Source of the DNA: Thermogutta terrifontis
GTDB lineage: Bacteria > Planctomycetota > Planctomycetia > Pirellulales > Thermoguttaceae
Length of the DNA stretch: 64,000 nt
Assembly: GCF_002277955.1 (NCBI RefSeq)
Contig: NZ_CP018477.1
Location: 1,488,001-1,552,000 of the forward strand
Reading direction: 5' to 3'
This document shows, piece by piece, positions 18,045-26,881 of this stretch. The first letter of the stretch is position 1. Every line of letters starts with the position of its first letter. The notes beneath the pieces are model-generated. The model was not told the origin of the DNA and made no database searches. It was given only the letters and a program-made list of their open reading frames with translations. The translations under genes and the position numbers were made by a program.

Positions 18045-20276
18045 ATGGGATTTGTCACCCCGTTGTTTTTCTGGGTCGGTTTGGGATTGATCGGAATTCC
18101 GGTCATCCTCCATCTCATTTTCCGGCAGCGGGGTAAAACTGTCGTCTTTCCGGCCCTTCGGCTTCTCCAACAGCGGTACGAGGTTCGCAAGCGACGACTG
18201 CGTCTTCAGCATCTTCTTCTGCTTCTGTTGCGGGCACTGGTGCTGTTCCTCTTGGGGATGGCGCTAGCCCGGCCCACCATCAACTTTGGCGAGGGACTCC
18301 CCAGTGAGGAAGCTCCGGTGGCTGCGGTGCTTATTTTCGATACATCGCCGCGGATGGCGTACCGATTCCAGAACCAGACGCGGTTGCAGGCCGCCCAGTC
18401 GCTGGGGTTGTGGCTGCTGCGAGAGCTTCCTCGGGACAGCGATATTGCGGTCCTCGAGACGCGACCGATGCCACCCCGTTTCGCCGTGGACCGGGGAGCC
18501 GCCAAGACTCAAATTGAACGACTCCAATTTTCCGCCCTGACGGAATCCATTCCAAAGGCGCTCGAGAAAGCAATCAACCTGTTGGAGACAAGCGATAAAA
18601 CCCATCGCGAGGTCTATTTTTTCACCGATCTCACCACCTCTGCCTGGCCGGAAGAAAGCCTTGGAGCACTCCGGGAGCGGCTGAAGGCTGCCCGCGGGAT
18701 CTCCTACTACATCTTTGACGTGGGAATCCAGAATCCGGCGGATAGTGGCATCGTGCATGCACAACTTGCCAGCGAAGTGATGGTGGACGCGATGCCGGCC
18801 AGTTTTGAAATTCAATGCCGCCGCTGGGGACCGGCCGAGACACGAGCGCTTGTTGGATATCTTTCGGGTCCACTGGGAAAGGCCGAGTCCAATGCGCAAA
18901 CAGAGCCGGTAAAACGAGTGCAGGAAACCGTGGAGTTTGCCCAGAATGGCACAGCGACTCTTAATGTGCGGATTGGGGGGCTCACCCAGGGCGTGTATCA
19001 GGGGTATTTCCAATTGGAAGGGGATTCACCTCTGGGAGTGAATGATCGCTGGTATTTCACCATCCAGGTGCGCCCCGCTTTCCGCGTTCTCATTGCGGCT
19101 CCCCAGCCTGCGGGACAGCACGCGGTGTATCTTTCTCAGGCACTCGCCCCGGAAACGCTTCGGCGTGCCGGCATTTCGCGTTATCAGTGCGACGTGGTCT
19201 CCTACGAAGAATTGCAAAAACAAGATCTGTCACCGTATGCAGCGTACTTTCTGCTGGATCCGCCGCCTTTGCCGGACTCGTTCTGGACGAAGCTTCGCGA
19301 CCTGGTCCGTACGGGAAAAGGAGTGGCCTTGTTTCTCGGGCGTTCTCTGGGGTCAATTGAGAAATGGAATGCGGGGCCTGTTCAGGACCTTCTGGCCGGT
19401 CAAATTCTCGTCCAGGCCCGCGATCCGGGTGGAGAGCTCCACCTTCGACCGTCCCTTTATGACCACTACCTTTTAACGCCGTTCCGCTCCGTGGCCGGAT
19501 CGGTTCCGTGGGACATGTTTCCCGTCTATCGATACTGGGTGCTTGACCCACTGGCAAGCGACGCGTACGTGATCGTTCCATTAAGCAACGGGCATCCCGC
19601 TATTGTGGAAAGGTCGGTTCAAAAAGGTCGGGCGATTACTGTGGCCACCGCAATTTCCGACCTCCCGGAGGAATCGCCGTGGAGTATGCTGACGATGGGG
19701 CAGGCTTGGCCGTTTGTGATTTTGGCCAATCAGATGGCCCTGTATCTTGCCGGGGCTGGAGATTTGCGGAGTAACTACTTCGTGGGTGAGCCTGTGCGAT
19801 TGGAGCTGGACCCCGAGTTGCGACTCACGTCGGTCCTCCTGGAACCGCCTCCAGATGTGCTCAATTCGGATACAAAGGAAGCCACACTGCCGGTGCGCGT
19901 CAACGTGGATCCTGAAAGCCACGAGATTTTGATCAGTGCCACGGACCAGATCGGCAACTTCCGTGTGGTGGCTCGGGAAGCTGGTGTTGATTTTCACTCG
20001 GGATTCAGCGTCAATTGCCCGAGCCACATCATGAATCTCGACCGCGTTTCCGCGGGGCTGTTGGAACAAACGTTTGCGGATGTGCCAATGCAAATCGCCC
20101 GCGATAAGGAGCATTTGCTCCGCCAGGTGACGGCGGGAAGAACCGGGCTTGAAATCACACCGTATTTGCTTGGTTTGCTGGCCCTGATCATGGCCCTGGA
20201 ACAGGTCCTGGCCAATCGGTTTTATCGATCATCACCGGCAGCGCCTTCCACACAGAGTAAAACCGCGCCGGCGTAG
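18045..20276 (+). CDS. BatA-domain membrane protein with VWA region
   Basis: 743 residues. The N-terminus (residues 1-80) is the BatA domain: helix 5-27, the conserved ILHLIFRQRGKTVVFPALRLL, then a second helix 56-75 ending ALARP. A VWA-type domain follows with VLIFDTSPRM in place of a full DxSxS MIDAS, so its metal site looks incomplete. The middle (about 350-560) resembles a glutamine-amidotransferase-like fold, and a last helix lies near 700. The protein would be anchored in the inner membrane with its large domain in the periplasm, working with MoxR and DUF58. It is separated from the next gene by 106 bases that contain a tandem duplication. Confidence 0.85.
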   Translation: MGFVTPLFFWVGLGLIGIPVILHLIFRQRGKTVVFPALRLLQQRYEVRKRRLRLQHLLLLLLRALVLFLLGMALARPTINFGEGLPSEEAPVAAVLIFDTSPRMAYRFQNQTRLQAAQSLGLWLLRELPRDSDIAVLETRPMPPRFAVDRGAAKTQIERLQFSALTESIPKALEKAINLLETSDKTHREVYFFTDLTTSAWPEESLGALRERLKAARGISYYIFDVGIQNPADSGIVHAQLASEVMVDAMPASFEIQCRRWGPAETRALVGYLSGPLGKAESNAQTEPVKRVQETVEFAQNGTATLNVRIGGLTQGVYQGYFQLEGDSPLGVNDRWYFTIQVRPAFRVLIAAPQPAGQHAVYLSQALAPETLRRAGISRYQCDVVSYEELQKQDLSPYAAYFLLDPPPLPDSFWTKLRDLVRTGKGVALFLGRSLGSIEKWNAGPVQDLLAGQILVQARDPGGELHLRPSLYDHYLLTPFRSVAGSVPWDMFPVYRYWVLDPLASDAYVIVPLSNGHPAIVERSVQKGRAITVATAISDLPEESPWSMLTMGQAWPFVILANQMALYLAGAGDLRSNYFVGEPVRLELDPELRLTSVLLEPPPDVLNSDTKEATLPVRVNVDPESHEILISATDQIGNFRVVAREAGVDFHSGFSVNCPSHIMNLDRVSAGLLEQTFADVPMQIARDKEHLLRQVTAGRTGLEITPYLLGLLALIMALEQVLANRFYRSSPAAPSTQSKTAPA

Positions 20277-20353
20277 CGCAGCGGACAGGGGCCGGACAAA
20301 CCGTGAATTTGCTGACGAACGTAGCGGGTCAAAGGTGGAAATTTCCCGAGAAA

Positions 20354-20391
20354 TTGCAGGATATTGATTTCCTTGCAGGACATTGACTCCC
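20354..20391 (+). repeat. 19-base tandem duplication over the start site of the next gene
   Basis: Units TTGCAGGATATTGATTTCC (20354-20372) and TTGCAGGACATTGACTCCC (20373-20391) match at 16 of 19 positions, and all three differences are T/C. Each carries a GCAGGA Shine-Dalgarno-like core, and the second contains the probable TTG start of the VWA gene. Confidence 0.75.
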
Positions 20392-22641
20392 TCGATTAAC
20401 TTTCAGCCCATTGCCGACAGCTACTACCTGGTGGCAGGAGTTCTCCTGCTGCTCCTGCTGCTATGGCGTCTCGCACCCATCAGCAGCGAATTGTCGCCTT
20501 CACGCCGAAGAAGCCTCTTGATCGTCAGGATTTTGATCTTCCTTGTCCTTGGTTTCATTCTCCTGCGACCGACGCTCGTTTTTTTCAGCCGTCTCAAGCA
20601 GGCGGGGACGGTTGTCCTTCTTATCGATCAATCACGGAGTATGGCGGTGCCGGACGAGATTCGCGGTGTCAGTCGCTTCGAGGCCCTTCGGCAAACCCTC
20701 CAGAAGAATCAAAATGCACTGGGGAAACTGGCCAGGGATGTGGATCTCAAAGTCTACGCGTTCGATGCTCAATTGCATCCGCTCGCTATAAAGGACGGCC
20801 GGATCGAGCTCCCCTCGGAACCCGCGGGAGATCAAACGGCCATTGGTGCCGCATTGGAAGACATTCTGAGGGAAACCAGCGGTGAGCGGTTGCTGGCCGT
20901 GATCCTCTTGAGTGATGGTGCCCAACGGGCTCTCTACCCCCGGGATTTACCGCCTCAGCCGGTGGCCCAGCGGATGCGTTCTCTGGATCAACCTCTCTTC
21001 GCAGTGCGCTTTGGCAAATCCCGAACGGCTGCCGAATCGCGCGATTTGGCCCTTGAGGACCTGATCGTTCCCGATCGGATATTTGTTAAAAACGAGCTCA
21101 AAATTACCTCCCATCTTCACGCCATGGGATACACCAATCAGAAGATCAGGGTGGAGCTGTGGTTCGAGACCAAGCCCAATCAGTTAGAAGTCGTCAGCGC
21201 TCAAGAGATTACCATCGAAACGGCTGATGAGCGGATCCCGGTTCGCTTCAGTTACATTCCGGAGGTGACGGGCGAGCGGAAGGTGAGCGTCGTCGTGGAG
21301 CCGATTCCCGGTGAAGCCCTCACCACAAATAACGAGCAAAACGGCCTTGTACGCGTGATTGCTGGTGGTATCCGGGTTTTGTATCTGGAGGGTGCCCTCC
21401 GGGTCGAGCAGCGGTTTTTGCGCCGGTCCCTCGATGCCGCTACCGATATCCACGTGGACTACGTTCGCATCGATCCCAATCGACCCGAGTCACGTCCGGC
21501 CGATCTTGAAAAACGTCTGAGTCCAGAAAGTTACGACGTCTTCATTCTGGGAGATATTGACTCGTCGTTTTTCCGCCCTGGTGAACTGAAACGCCTTGCT
21601 GACACGGTGGCCGACGGTGCAGGCCTGCTCATGATTGGCGGGCTGCAGAGCTTCGGAGCAGGTGGTTACGCGGAAACGCCCCTGGCGGATGTCCTGCCCA
21701 TTCGTATGGACCGCTTGGAACGGCAACCCTTGGGAGAGGCAATTCGGCCTGACCTGCATTATCCGGGACCGTTACGGATGGTGCCCACCTCAATCGGCCT
21801 GTCGCACTTTGCCATGGCCCTTGCCCCGTCGCCACAGGAAAACCAGCGGATTTGGGAATCTCTGCCGCCTCTCGATGGAGCCAATCGGTGGTCGGGCTTA
21901 AAGCCGGGGGCGATCGTGCTTGCCGAAGACGCCCAGGGCCATCCCCTCTTGGTTGTGCAATTTTACGGGGTCGGTCGGGTGGCTGCCTTCGCAGGTGATT
22001 CCACATGGCGCTGGTGTCTTCATGGATATGAAAATGCCCACAAAAAATTCTGGCGGCAGCTTGTCCTGTGGTTGGCCAAAAAGGAAGAGACCCAGCAAAA
22101 CCCTGTGTGGGTGAAATTGGCACAGCGTCGTGTGCCCATGGGAGAGAAACTCCAGTTCGAGGTAGGTGCCGGGGATCCGCTGGGAGAACCCATACCCGGG
22201 GTCACGTGGAAGGTCACCGTCGTGACGCCCAGCAAGAGCCGGATTCCGGTCAGTGTTCAGCCGCGTCAGCAAAACTGGGTGGGGGAATTCCAGCAAACGC
22301 TGGAAGCTGGTGATTACCAGGTAGAAGTGGAAGCCTTCCAGGGGAGCCACCTGATCGGTCGGGAGACTGCCCGCTTTCTGGTGATGAAGCGTGATCTCGA
22401 GATGGATCAGCCCGCCGCCGATATCGCTCTCCTTTCGGCACTCGCCAGGACATCCGGTGGCGAATGTGTCACTGCGGAAGATTTTCCGCGGATTATCAAA
22501 GAAATTGAAAAAAGGACCCAATCGCTCGAAGTACCCGTGGCCACCCGTCGCAGTTTGTGGGATACCTGGCCTACACTTCTGCTTTTTGCTTTCCTCAATA
22601 CACTGGAATGGTATCTGAGAAAGCGGTGGGGCCTTGTGTGA
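20383..22641 (+). CDS. Membrane-anchored VWA / glutamine-amidotransferase-like protein
   Basis: 752 residues. The first start possible after the in-frame TGA at 20365 is TTG 20383, inside a tandem duplication, with GCAGGA only 2 bases before it, so the exact start is uncertain. Helices at about 13-28 and 47-66 anchor the N-terminus; a VWA domain with an intact MIDAS DQSRS (LLIDQSRSM, about 86-94) follows. Residues about 330-570 form a class I glutamine-amidotransferase-like domain (VLYLEGALR, LLMIGGLQSFGAGGY) as found in many planctomycete VWA proteins, and a C-terminal helix lies near 735. It belongs to the MoxR module and would face the periplasm. Confidence 0.85.
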   Translation: MTPSINFQPIADSYYLVAGVLLLLLLLWRLAPISSELSPSRRRSLLIVRILIFLVLGFILLRPTLVFFSRLKQAGTVVLLIDQSRSMAVPDEIRGVSRFEALRQTLQKNQNALGKLARDVDLKVYAFDAQLHPLAIKDGRIELPSEPAGDQTAIGAALEDILRETSGERLLAVILLSDGAQRALYPRDLPPQPVAQRMRSLDQPLFAVRFGKSRTAAESRDLALEDLIVPDRIFVKNELKITSHLHAMGYTNQKIRVELWFETKPNQLEVVSAQEITIETADERIPVRFSYIPEVTGERKVSVVVEPIPGEALTTNNEQNGLVRVIAGGIRVLYLEGALRVEQRFLRRSLDAATDIHVDYVRIDPNRPESRPADLEKRLSPESYDVFILGDIDSSFFRPGELKRLADTVADGAGLLMIGGLQSFGAGGYAETPLADVLPIRMDRLERQPLGEAIRPDLHYPGPLRMVPTSIGLSHFAMALAPSPQENQRIWESLPPLDGANRWSGLKPGAIVLAEDAQGHPLLVVQFYGVGRVAAFAGDSTWRWCLHGYENAHKKFWRQLVLWLAKKEETQQNPVWVKLAQRRVPMGEKLQFEVGAGDPLGEPIPGVTWKVTVVTPSKSRIPVSVQPRQQNWVGEFQQTLEAGDYQVEVEAFQGSHLIGRETARFLVMKRDLEMDQPAADIALLSALARTSGGECVTAEDFPRIIKEIEKRTQSLEVPVATRRSLWDTWPTLLLFAFLNTLEWYLRKRWGLV

Positions 22642-22784
22642 AGCGGTCTGACCGCGATCATCCCCATGGTTTTTGACACCTCATGATACCTGGGTGTGTG
22701 CTCCATCTATTTGAGAATTTCGACAAACCGGGCAGGGTAGCATGCTTTGGGAAGGGCCATCAATTCAGCAGGTGAGGAGATTGC

Positions 22785-23987
22785 ATGACAGGCATCGATC
22801 AGCCGGATTCGCCGTTGGCCGGGATCAAAATCCTGTTGCTGGGAAGTCCGGCAGCGATGAATTCCTGGGAGTTCCGGCGAGAGGTGACGGCAAGAGGATT
22901 GAAGCTGGCATCCTCTGATGAGCCGGCGGATTGGATCGTCATTGGTGAGCAGTCGCTGTTTTCGGTCGAGGAGAGCGAACTGCAGAAGCTCGCGGAGGAA
23001 CTTGCTCAAAATCAAAGAGGATCGCACGCCGAGATTCTGTGGGAGTCGGAGTTCTGGCGAAGGCTGGGACTGGTGGAACAGACGCCGGGTGTCCGCAGTC
23101 TGTACACCCCTGGTTTGATAGCCCGGCTGGTCAATGTGCCCGTGTCAACCATTCGGCAGTGGCAACGGTTCGGGCTACTGGTGCCTTCCCAAATCGTTCG
23201 CCGCCTGGCCTATTTTGATTACCAGGCCGTGATCCGGGCGAAAAACCTGGCCGAACTTACCAAAGCCGGTGTCTCAGTTCGACGGATTCTCGGACGATGG
23301 CGGAATTTGGCGCAGCGATCACCTTTTCTGCGAGAGGCGCTGGAACGCTGGCCCCTCGTCGTCCGGTGGCAGCAGGCGTTTTTCCGGTACGGCGACAAAC
23401 TTGTTGACCCAACCGGCCAGTTCCATTTTGACTTTTCCGAGGCCAGCACGGGGGATTGTTTTTCCGAAACGGCCATCATTTCCTTGGAGAAATCGCTCGC
23501 ACACGGCTTTGCAGCAGACAGTTGCAGCAGGGAGGAGTTGCTATCGATCGCGGAAGTGTGTGAAGAGACCAACCGGCTAGCCGATGCCATTGAGGCTTAC
23601 CGGCTCATTCTGGCCAAAGGCGGACCGCAGGCCGAGGTCTGCTTTCGCCTGGCTGACTTGCTCTATCGGGCAGGTGATCTTTCCGGTGCCAGGGAGCGAT
23701 ACTTCATGACGATTGAGCTGGATCCGGAATATCTGGAAGCTTATCTGAATCTCGGTTCGGTCCTTGTGGAACTGGGTGACCGAGAACTGGCGATGGCAGC
23801 ATTTGAAGGTGCGCTCCAGCTTCATCCAAACTTTCCCGACGCGCATTTCCTCCTGGCCCAACTCCTGGAAGAAATAGGACAACATCAGGAAGCGGCAAAG
23901 CATTGGCAGAGGTTTCTCGAGTTGGTGCCTGATGGCCCGTGGTGCGAACTCGCCCGAAGCCATCTTCCATTGGAAAAAGAGAATTAA
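22785..23987 (+). CDS. BRCT-like / MerR-type HTH / TPR protein
   Basis: 400 residues; GAGGAG lies 6 bases before ATG 22785. Residues about 12-60 resemble a BRCT fold (GIKILLLGSP, then ADWIVIGEQSL). Residues about 105-160 form a MerR-type winged helix: LYTPGLIARLVNVPVSTIRQ, WQRFGLLVPS, YFDYQAVIRAKNLAEL. Residues about 245-395 hold four TPR units. Similar three-part proteins occur widely in planctomycetes. The MerR part suggests DNA binding, TPR suggests protein partners, and BRCT could recognise phosphoprotein or DNA ends; the actual target is unknown. It stands alone after the VWA gene (143-base gap). Confidence 0.8.
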   Translation: MTGIDQPDSPLAGIKILLLGSPAAMNSWEFRREVTARGLKLASSDEPADWIVIGEQSLFSVEESELQKLAEELAQNQRGSHAEILWESEFWRRLGLVEQTPGVRSLYTPGLIARLVNVPVSTIRQWQRFGLLVPSQIVRRLAYFDYQAVIRAKNLAELTKAGVSVRRILGRWRNLAQRSPFLREALERWPLVVRWQQAFFRYGDKLVDPTGQFHFDFSEASTGDCFSETAIISLEKSLAHGFAADSCSREELLSIAEVCEETNRLADAIEAYRLILAKGGPQAEVCFRLADLLYRAGDLSGARERYFMTIELDPEYLEAYLNLGSVLVELGDRELAMAAFEGALQLHPNFPDAHFLLAQLLEEIGQHQEAAKHWQRFLELVPDGPWCELARSHLPLEKEN

Positions 23988-24246
23988 CAGGATTAAACGG
24001 CCATGTAACCAATACTTCAAATTCCGGTACGCAAGTTGTGCTGGTCCAATGGGTGCAAAATGACCACCGGATTGTGTCGCGGATTAGTAAGACACCATCG
24101 CATTTGTACAAAAGTCGTCCCAGGCGTGATCACCGCTTCAGTATTTCGATTCCGTCGTTTAATCTGTGCTTCTCTAATGTCTCTGAGCAAGCTTGTTCGG
24201 TGTGAAATGTGAAGAAAAGGCCGACCGTGGTCCGAAGTTTGTTCAG

Positions 24247-24867
24247 TTAGTCGGACACTTGTGATGGCGGGCTCAGATTGTGACACGCTGATGGATGGAG
24301 GACATCCCGCATCCATTCAACGGTGGCACGCAGACTGGATGTCTGATGATTCTGGAGCTTCTCCACCAAGGAAGAAAGCACCGGTAAAAGGTAGTGAACA
24401 GCAAGATCGTCGCGAAGATGGATGAAAGACAAAAACTCGTTCTGTCGCTGGTTTGCCACCATGTAAGCCGCCCGAAGTGATAAAAAAGCATAGAAATCCG
24501 CTAGCACGGCAAGGTGATCAGGAGGTTCTTCCGTGCTATTCCGATAGCCCATGCGATCGTAGAGCTCCTCGAGCGTGGCAAGCATTTCCCCCGGCGAAAC
24601 GAGCGGTAAATAGCTGACCGCGCGGAGGGAGACCTGGCCACCGGGATAAACGATTCGAAAATACTCCTCCGTCGTCGGATCGCTGCACCAATTTTCAGCG
24701 ATTCTAAATAGAGCGGGATCCTGAATCTCCCGAAGGAGACTCTGAATTTCGCACTTTCTGCTGGCGGACGGCGGCAGAAGGAGGAGGGCGGCCAGGTGCC
24801 ATTGCGCCGCGTCACGAATCAATTCAAAAAACGACTGCTCAGACATTTGTTGCATGTCCATGTTCAT
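24247..24867 (-). CDS. TorD/NarJ-like molybdoenzyme assembly chaperone
   Basis: 206 residues from ATG 24867, which overlaps the stop of the gamma-subunit gene as ATGA, pointing to translational coupling; a longer frame reaches 24897. It is all-helical and cytoplasmic. It has TorD-family features: an N-terminal helix pair, an FRIVYPGGQVSLRAVSYLPL segment (a P-G-G before a strand-like stretch), then DHLAVLADFYAFLSLRAAYM, matching the family's ExPDHLxxELEFMxxL signature. Such chaperones bind the Tat signal and apo-catalytic subunit while the molybdopterin cofactor is loaded, here presumably that of the NarG-like protein. It is the last gene of the operon. Confidence 0.85.
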   Translation of the reverse strand: MNMDMQQMSEQSFFELIRDAAQWHLAALLLLPPSASRKCEIQSLLREIQDPALFRIAENWCSDPTTEEYFRIVYPGGQVSLRAVSYLPLVSPGEMLATLEELYDRMGYRNSTEEPPDHLAVLADFYAFLSLRAAYMVANQRQNEFLSFIHLRDDLAVHYLLPVLSSLVEKLQNHQTSSLRATVEWMRDVLHPSACHNLSPPSQVSD

Positions 24868-25724
24868 TGGTTGGAAACGACTCGCAGAGGAATCCATGCT
24901 GACCGCATCTTTCGTGAACCGATTTCCTGGTGGGCGCCGTCCCAGATGGCGAAAGCCACATGGGTTCCGCTATCGGGAGAGAATCCCTCGGGCGGATCCC
25001 GGACAATCACCACGGCCCAACCCCGGGGAGTGCGGACAGCCTGCGCCTGCGAATTTTTTTGGACAGGGGTGATGGTGCCGGGGCCTTCCGCCACGATATC
25101 CTGAGCGCCTTTTTCAGGAACTGACGCCACATCATTGCCCAACCGTCGTGCAGGGGCGTACCGGAGAGCCATTTCTTCCTGTGCGGTGGATCCGGGAACC
25201 AGTGACGCTGCCTGAAAGGGATAGTGGCCGACCGCCGCATTCGGATACACGGCTTGAATGCCTTTCTCAAAGAGTGGCCCTTTTTTCCAGACCGCTTTCC
25301 AGAGAGTGATTTGCACCGGATGGCCTTTCTCGCCCATCTGCGGAGCTGGCAAGACGGCCTCCACTTTTTGCGGAAGCTGCACGGCGCAGGCGTCGGAGAA
25401 GGCCGCTATGCCGGGATCCGCATTTTCGGTGGCGTCTTCCCATTCCAGACGAAATGCCAGCCGGTGCCCGTCGTACAGCGCGCGGACCGCGACGTAAGGC
25501 GTGGAAGGCTGCAGTAATCGCGGCTCGACAAGATCCTGTAGAAGAAGCGGAATATGCAATTCCTGAGTCTGGCCCCAGATAGAATCGGTGGGATCGGTGG
25601 GCAGTTCCTTCACCATCAGAACCTGGATCTCCTGTGGCGGAGGCGCCACAGCCTGTCGCCGGCATCCCCCTGCCACGATCGCCGCACCGACCAACACGGT
25701 CAAAGGTAGCCGTAATTTCCACAT
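24864..25724 (-). CDS. Lipoprotein, ethylbenzene-dehydrogenase gamma-like (heme b) subunit
   Basis: 286 residues from ATG 25724, with GGAG 9 bases upstream. A lipoprotein signal runs through VGAAIVAGGC, giving a lipidated Cys at 21. The body is beta-rich with the EB_dh pattern: repeated strands, PYVAVRALYDGHRLAFRLEW near 80-100, and ARRLGNDVASVPEKGAQ, RTPRGWAVVIVRDP and GTHVAFAIWDGAHQEIGSRK near the end. In type II DMSO-reductase enzymes this subunit binds a heme b and passes electrons between the Fe-S beta subunit and a cytochrome. Here the acceptor or donor would be the seven-heme cytochrome of the same operon. Heme ligands (Met/Lys in EbdC) were not assigned with certainty. Confidence 0.8.
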   Translation of the reverse strand: MWKLRLPLTVLVGAAIVAGGCRRQAVAPPPQEIQVLMVKELPTDPTDSIWGQTQELHIPLLLQDLVEPRLLQPSTPYVAVRALYDGHRLAFRLEWEDATENADPGIAAFSDACAVQLPQKVEAVLPAPQMGEKGHPVQITLWKAVWKKGPLFEKGIQAVYPNAAVGHYPFQAASLVPGSTAQEEMALRYAPARRLGNDVASVPEKGAQDIVAEGPGTITPVQKNSQAQAVRTPRGWAVVIVRDPPEGFSPDSGTHVAFAIWDGAHQEIGSRKMRSAWIPLRVVSNQ

Positions 25725-25738
25725 GGTTAGATGCTCCG

Positions 25739-26866
25739 TCAGGGACAGTTGTGCCGAGCCACCTGAAAACGTTCGTCGAACAAAGGTCGCTCGAAAACGG
25801 GTTCCCGCAGTGGGACACGGACAATTTCTGCGCCGTCTTCTTCCATTCCGATGATCCAATCGTTTTGCCGCTTCCATCGGGGGACAATTTTCTCTGCACA
25901 GCCAAAGAGTTGGATCAATCCCGCCAGATCAGGATCATCCTTGGCGTTCAGGTATGTTTGGACTGCCGTCTGGACATGGGGACCAAAAAGCTGTTCCAGG
26001 AATCGCACCGGCACATGTACCGGCGGAATGTAGTAAACGTTGGGCTCAAGGCCTAATTGAGGTAAAAGGGGCAGGGCCACCTTGCGCACGTGAACGAGGT
26101 AGTCGATGGGATTGTCCGGGTTCGCAGATTCCGGGACAGAAATGTAGCCCGCCAGGCGGATTTTCCCGATGCAGTTGACAAAACACTGCGGTTGCAACCC
26201 CTGTTCGCGTTTGGGGAAGCAGAAGATACACTTTTCGGAGGTTCCCGTGAGAGGATTGAAAAACACTTTCTTGTACGGGCAGGCTTTCACGCACTCCCGG
26301 TAGCCCCGACAGCGTCCCTGATCCAGCAGCACGATCCCATCTTCCGGACGTTTATAGATGGAGCCTCGTGGGCACGCTGCCAGGCATGCCGGATAGGTAC
26401 AGTGATTGCAGATCCGGGGAAGATAAAAGAACCACACGGCGTGCGGCAGGTTCAAAGCCAACCCGCGCTCTACTTGGCCGGCGCAATCATCTTCCCCTGT
26501 GTTGGGGAATGCGTAATCATAATCATCCGGCCGCCATCCCAGCACGCGTTCTCCAGCGGGAGCAGCTTCAAAGATCGTGCGCCCCAGATATTTTCCGTCC
26601 TTCCATGTTTGTGGGCCGAGCATTTCAAGTAGTTTGCTATCCCATGCGAGGGGATAACTGCCGTACGGTTTGCTTTCCACGTTATTCCACAGCATGTATT
26701 CCTGGCCTTTTCCTGAGGTCCAGGTCGTTTTACAGGCCAGTGTGCAGCTCTGGCAGGCAATGCACTTATTAAGATCGAACACCGCGGCGTACTGTCGCTG
26801 AGGGCGGTGTTCCGGATACCAGTAGGACATGGTGCGTCCCAGTTGCCAGTTGTAAACGATTGCCAT
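25739..26866 (-). CDS. NarH-like Fe-S beta subunit of type II DMSO-reductase family
   Basis: 375 residues with four cysteine clusters: C35-C38-C41-C45; C153-C156-C161-C165; C186-C192-C196; and C213-C216-C228-C232. The third lacks one Cys: [15 protein letters not shown] carries Tyr189 where NarH has Trp (CRGWRxC), so it should bind a 3Fe-4S centre as in NarH while the others bind 4Fe-4S. No signal peptide: it would leave the cell attached to the Tat-exported alpha subunit. It lies 15 bases after the alpha gene. The chain would carry electrons between the Mo centre and the gamma heme. Confidence 0.92.
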   Translation of the reverse strand: MAIVYNWQLGRTMSYWYPEHRPQRQYAAVFDLNKCIACQSCTLACKTTWTSGKGQEYMLWNNVESKPYGSYPLAWDSKLLEMLGPQTWKDGKYLGRTIFEAAPAGERVLGWRPDDYDYAFPNTGEDDCAGQVERGLALNLPHAVWFFYLPRICNHCTYPACLAACPRGSIYKRPEDGIVLLDQGRCRGYRECVKACPYKKVFFNPLTGTSEKCIFCFPKREQGLQPQCFVNCIGKIRLAGYISVPESANPDNPIDYLVHVRKVALPLLPQLGLEPNVYYIPPVHVPVRFLEQLFGPHVQTAVQTYLNAKDDPDLAGLIQLFGCAEKIVPRWKRQNDWIIGMEEDGAEIVRVPLREPVFERPLFDERFQVARHNCP

Positions 26867-26881
26867 GGTTCCGCATCCTTC

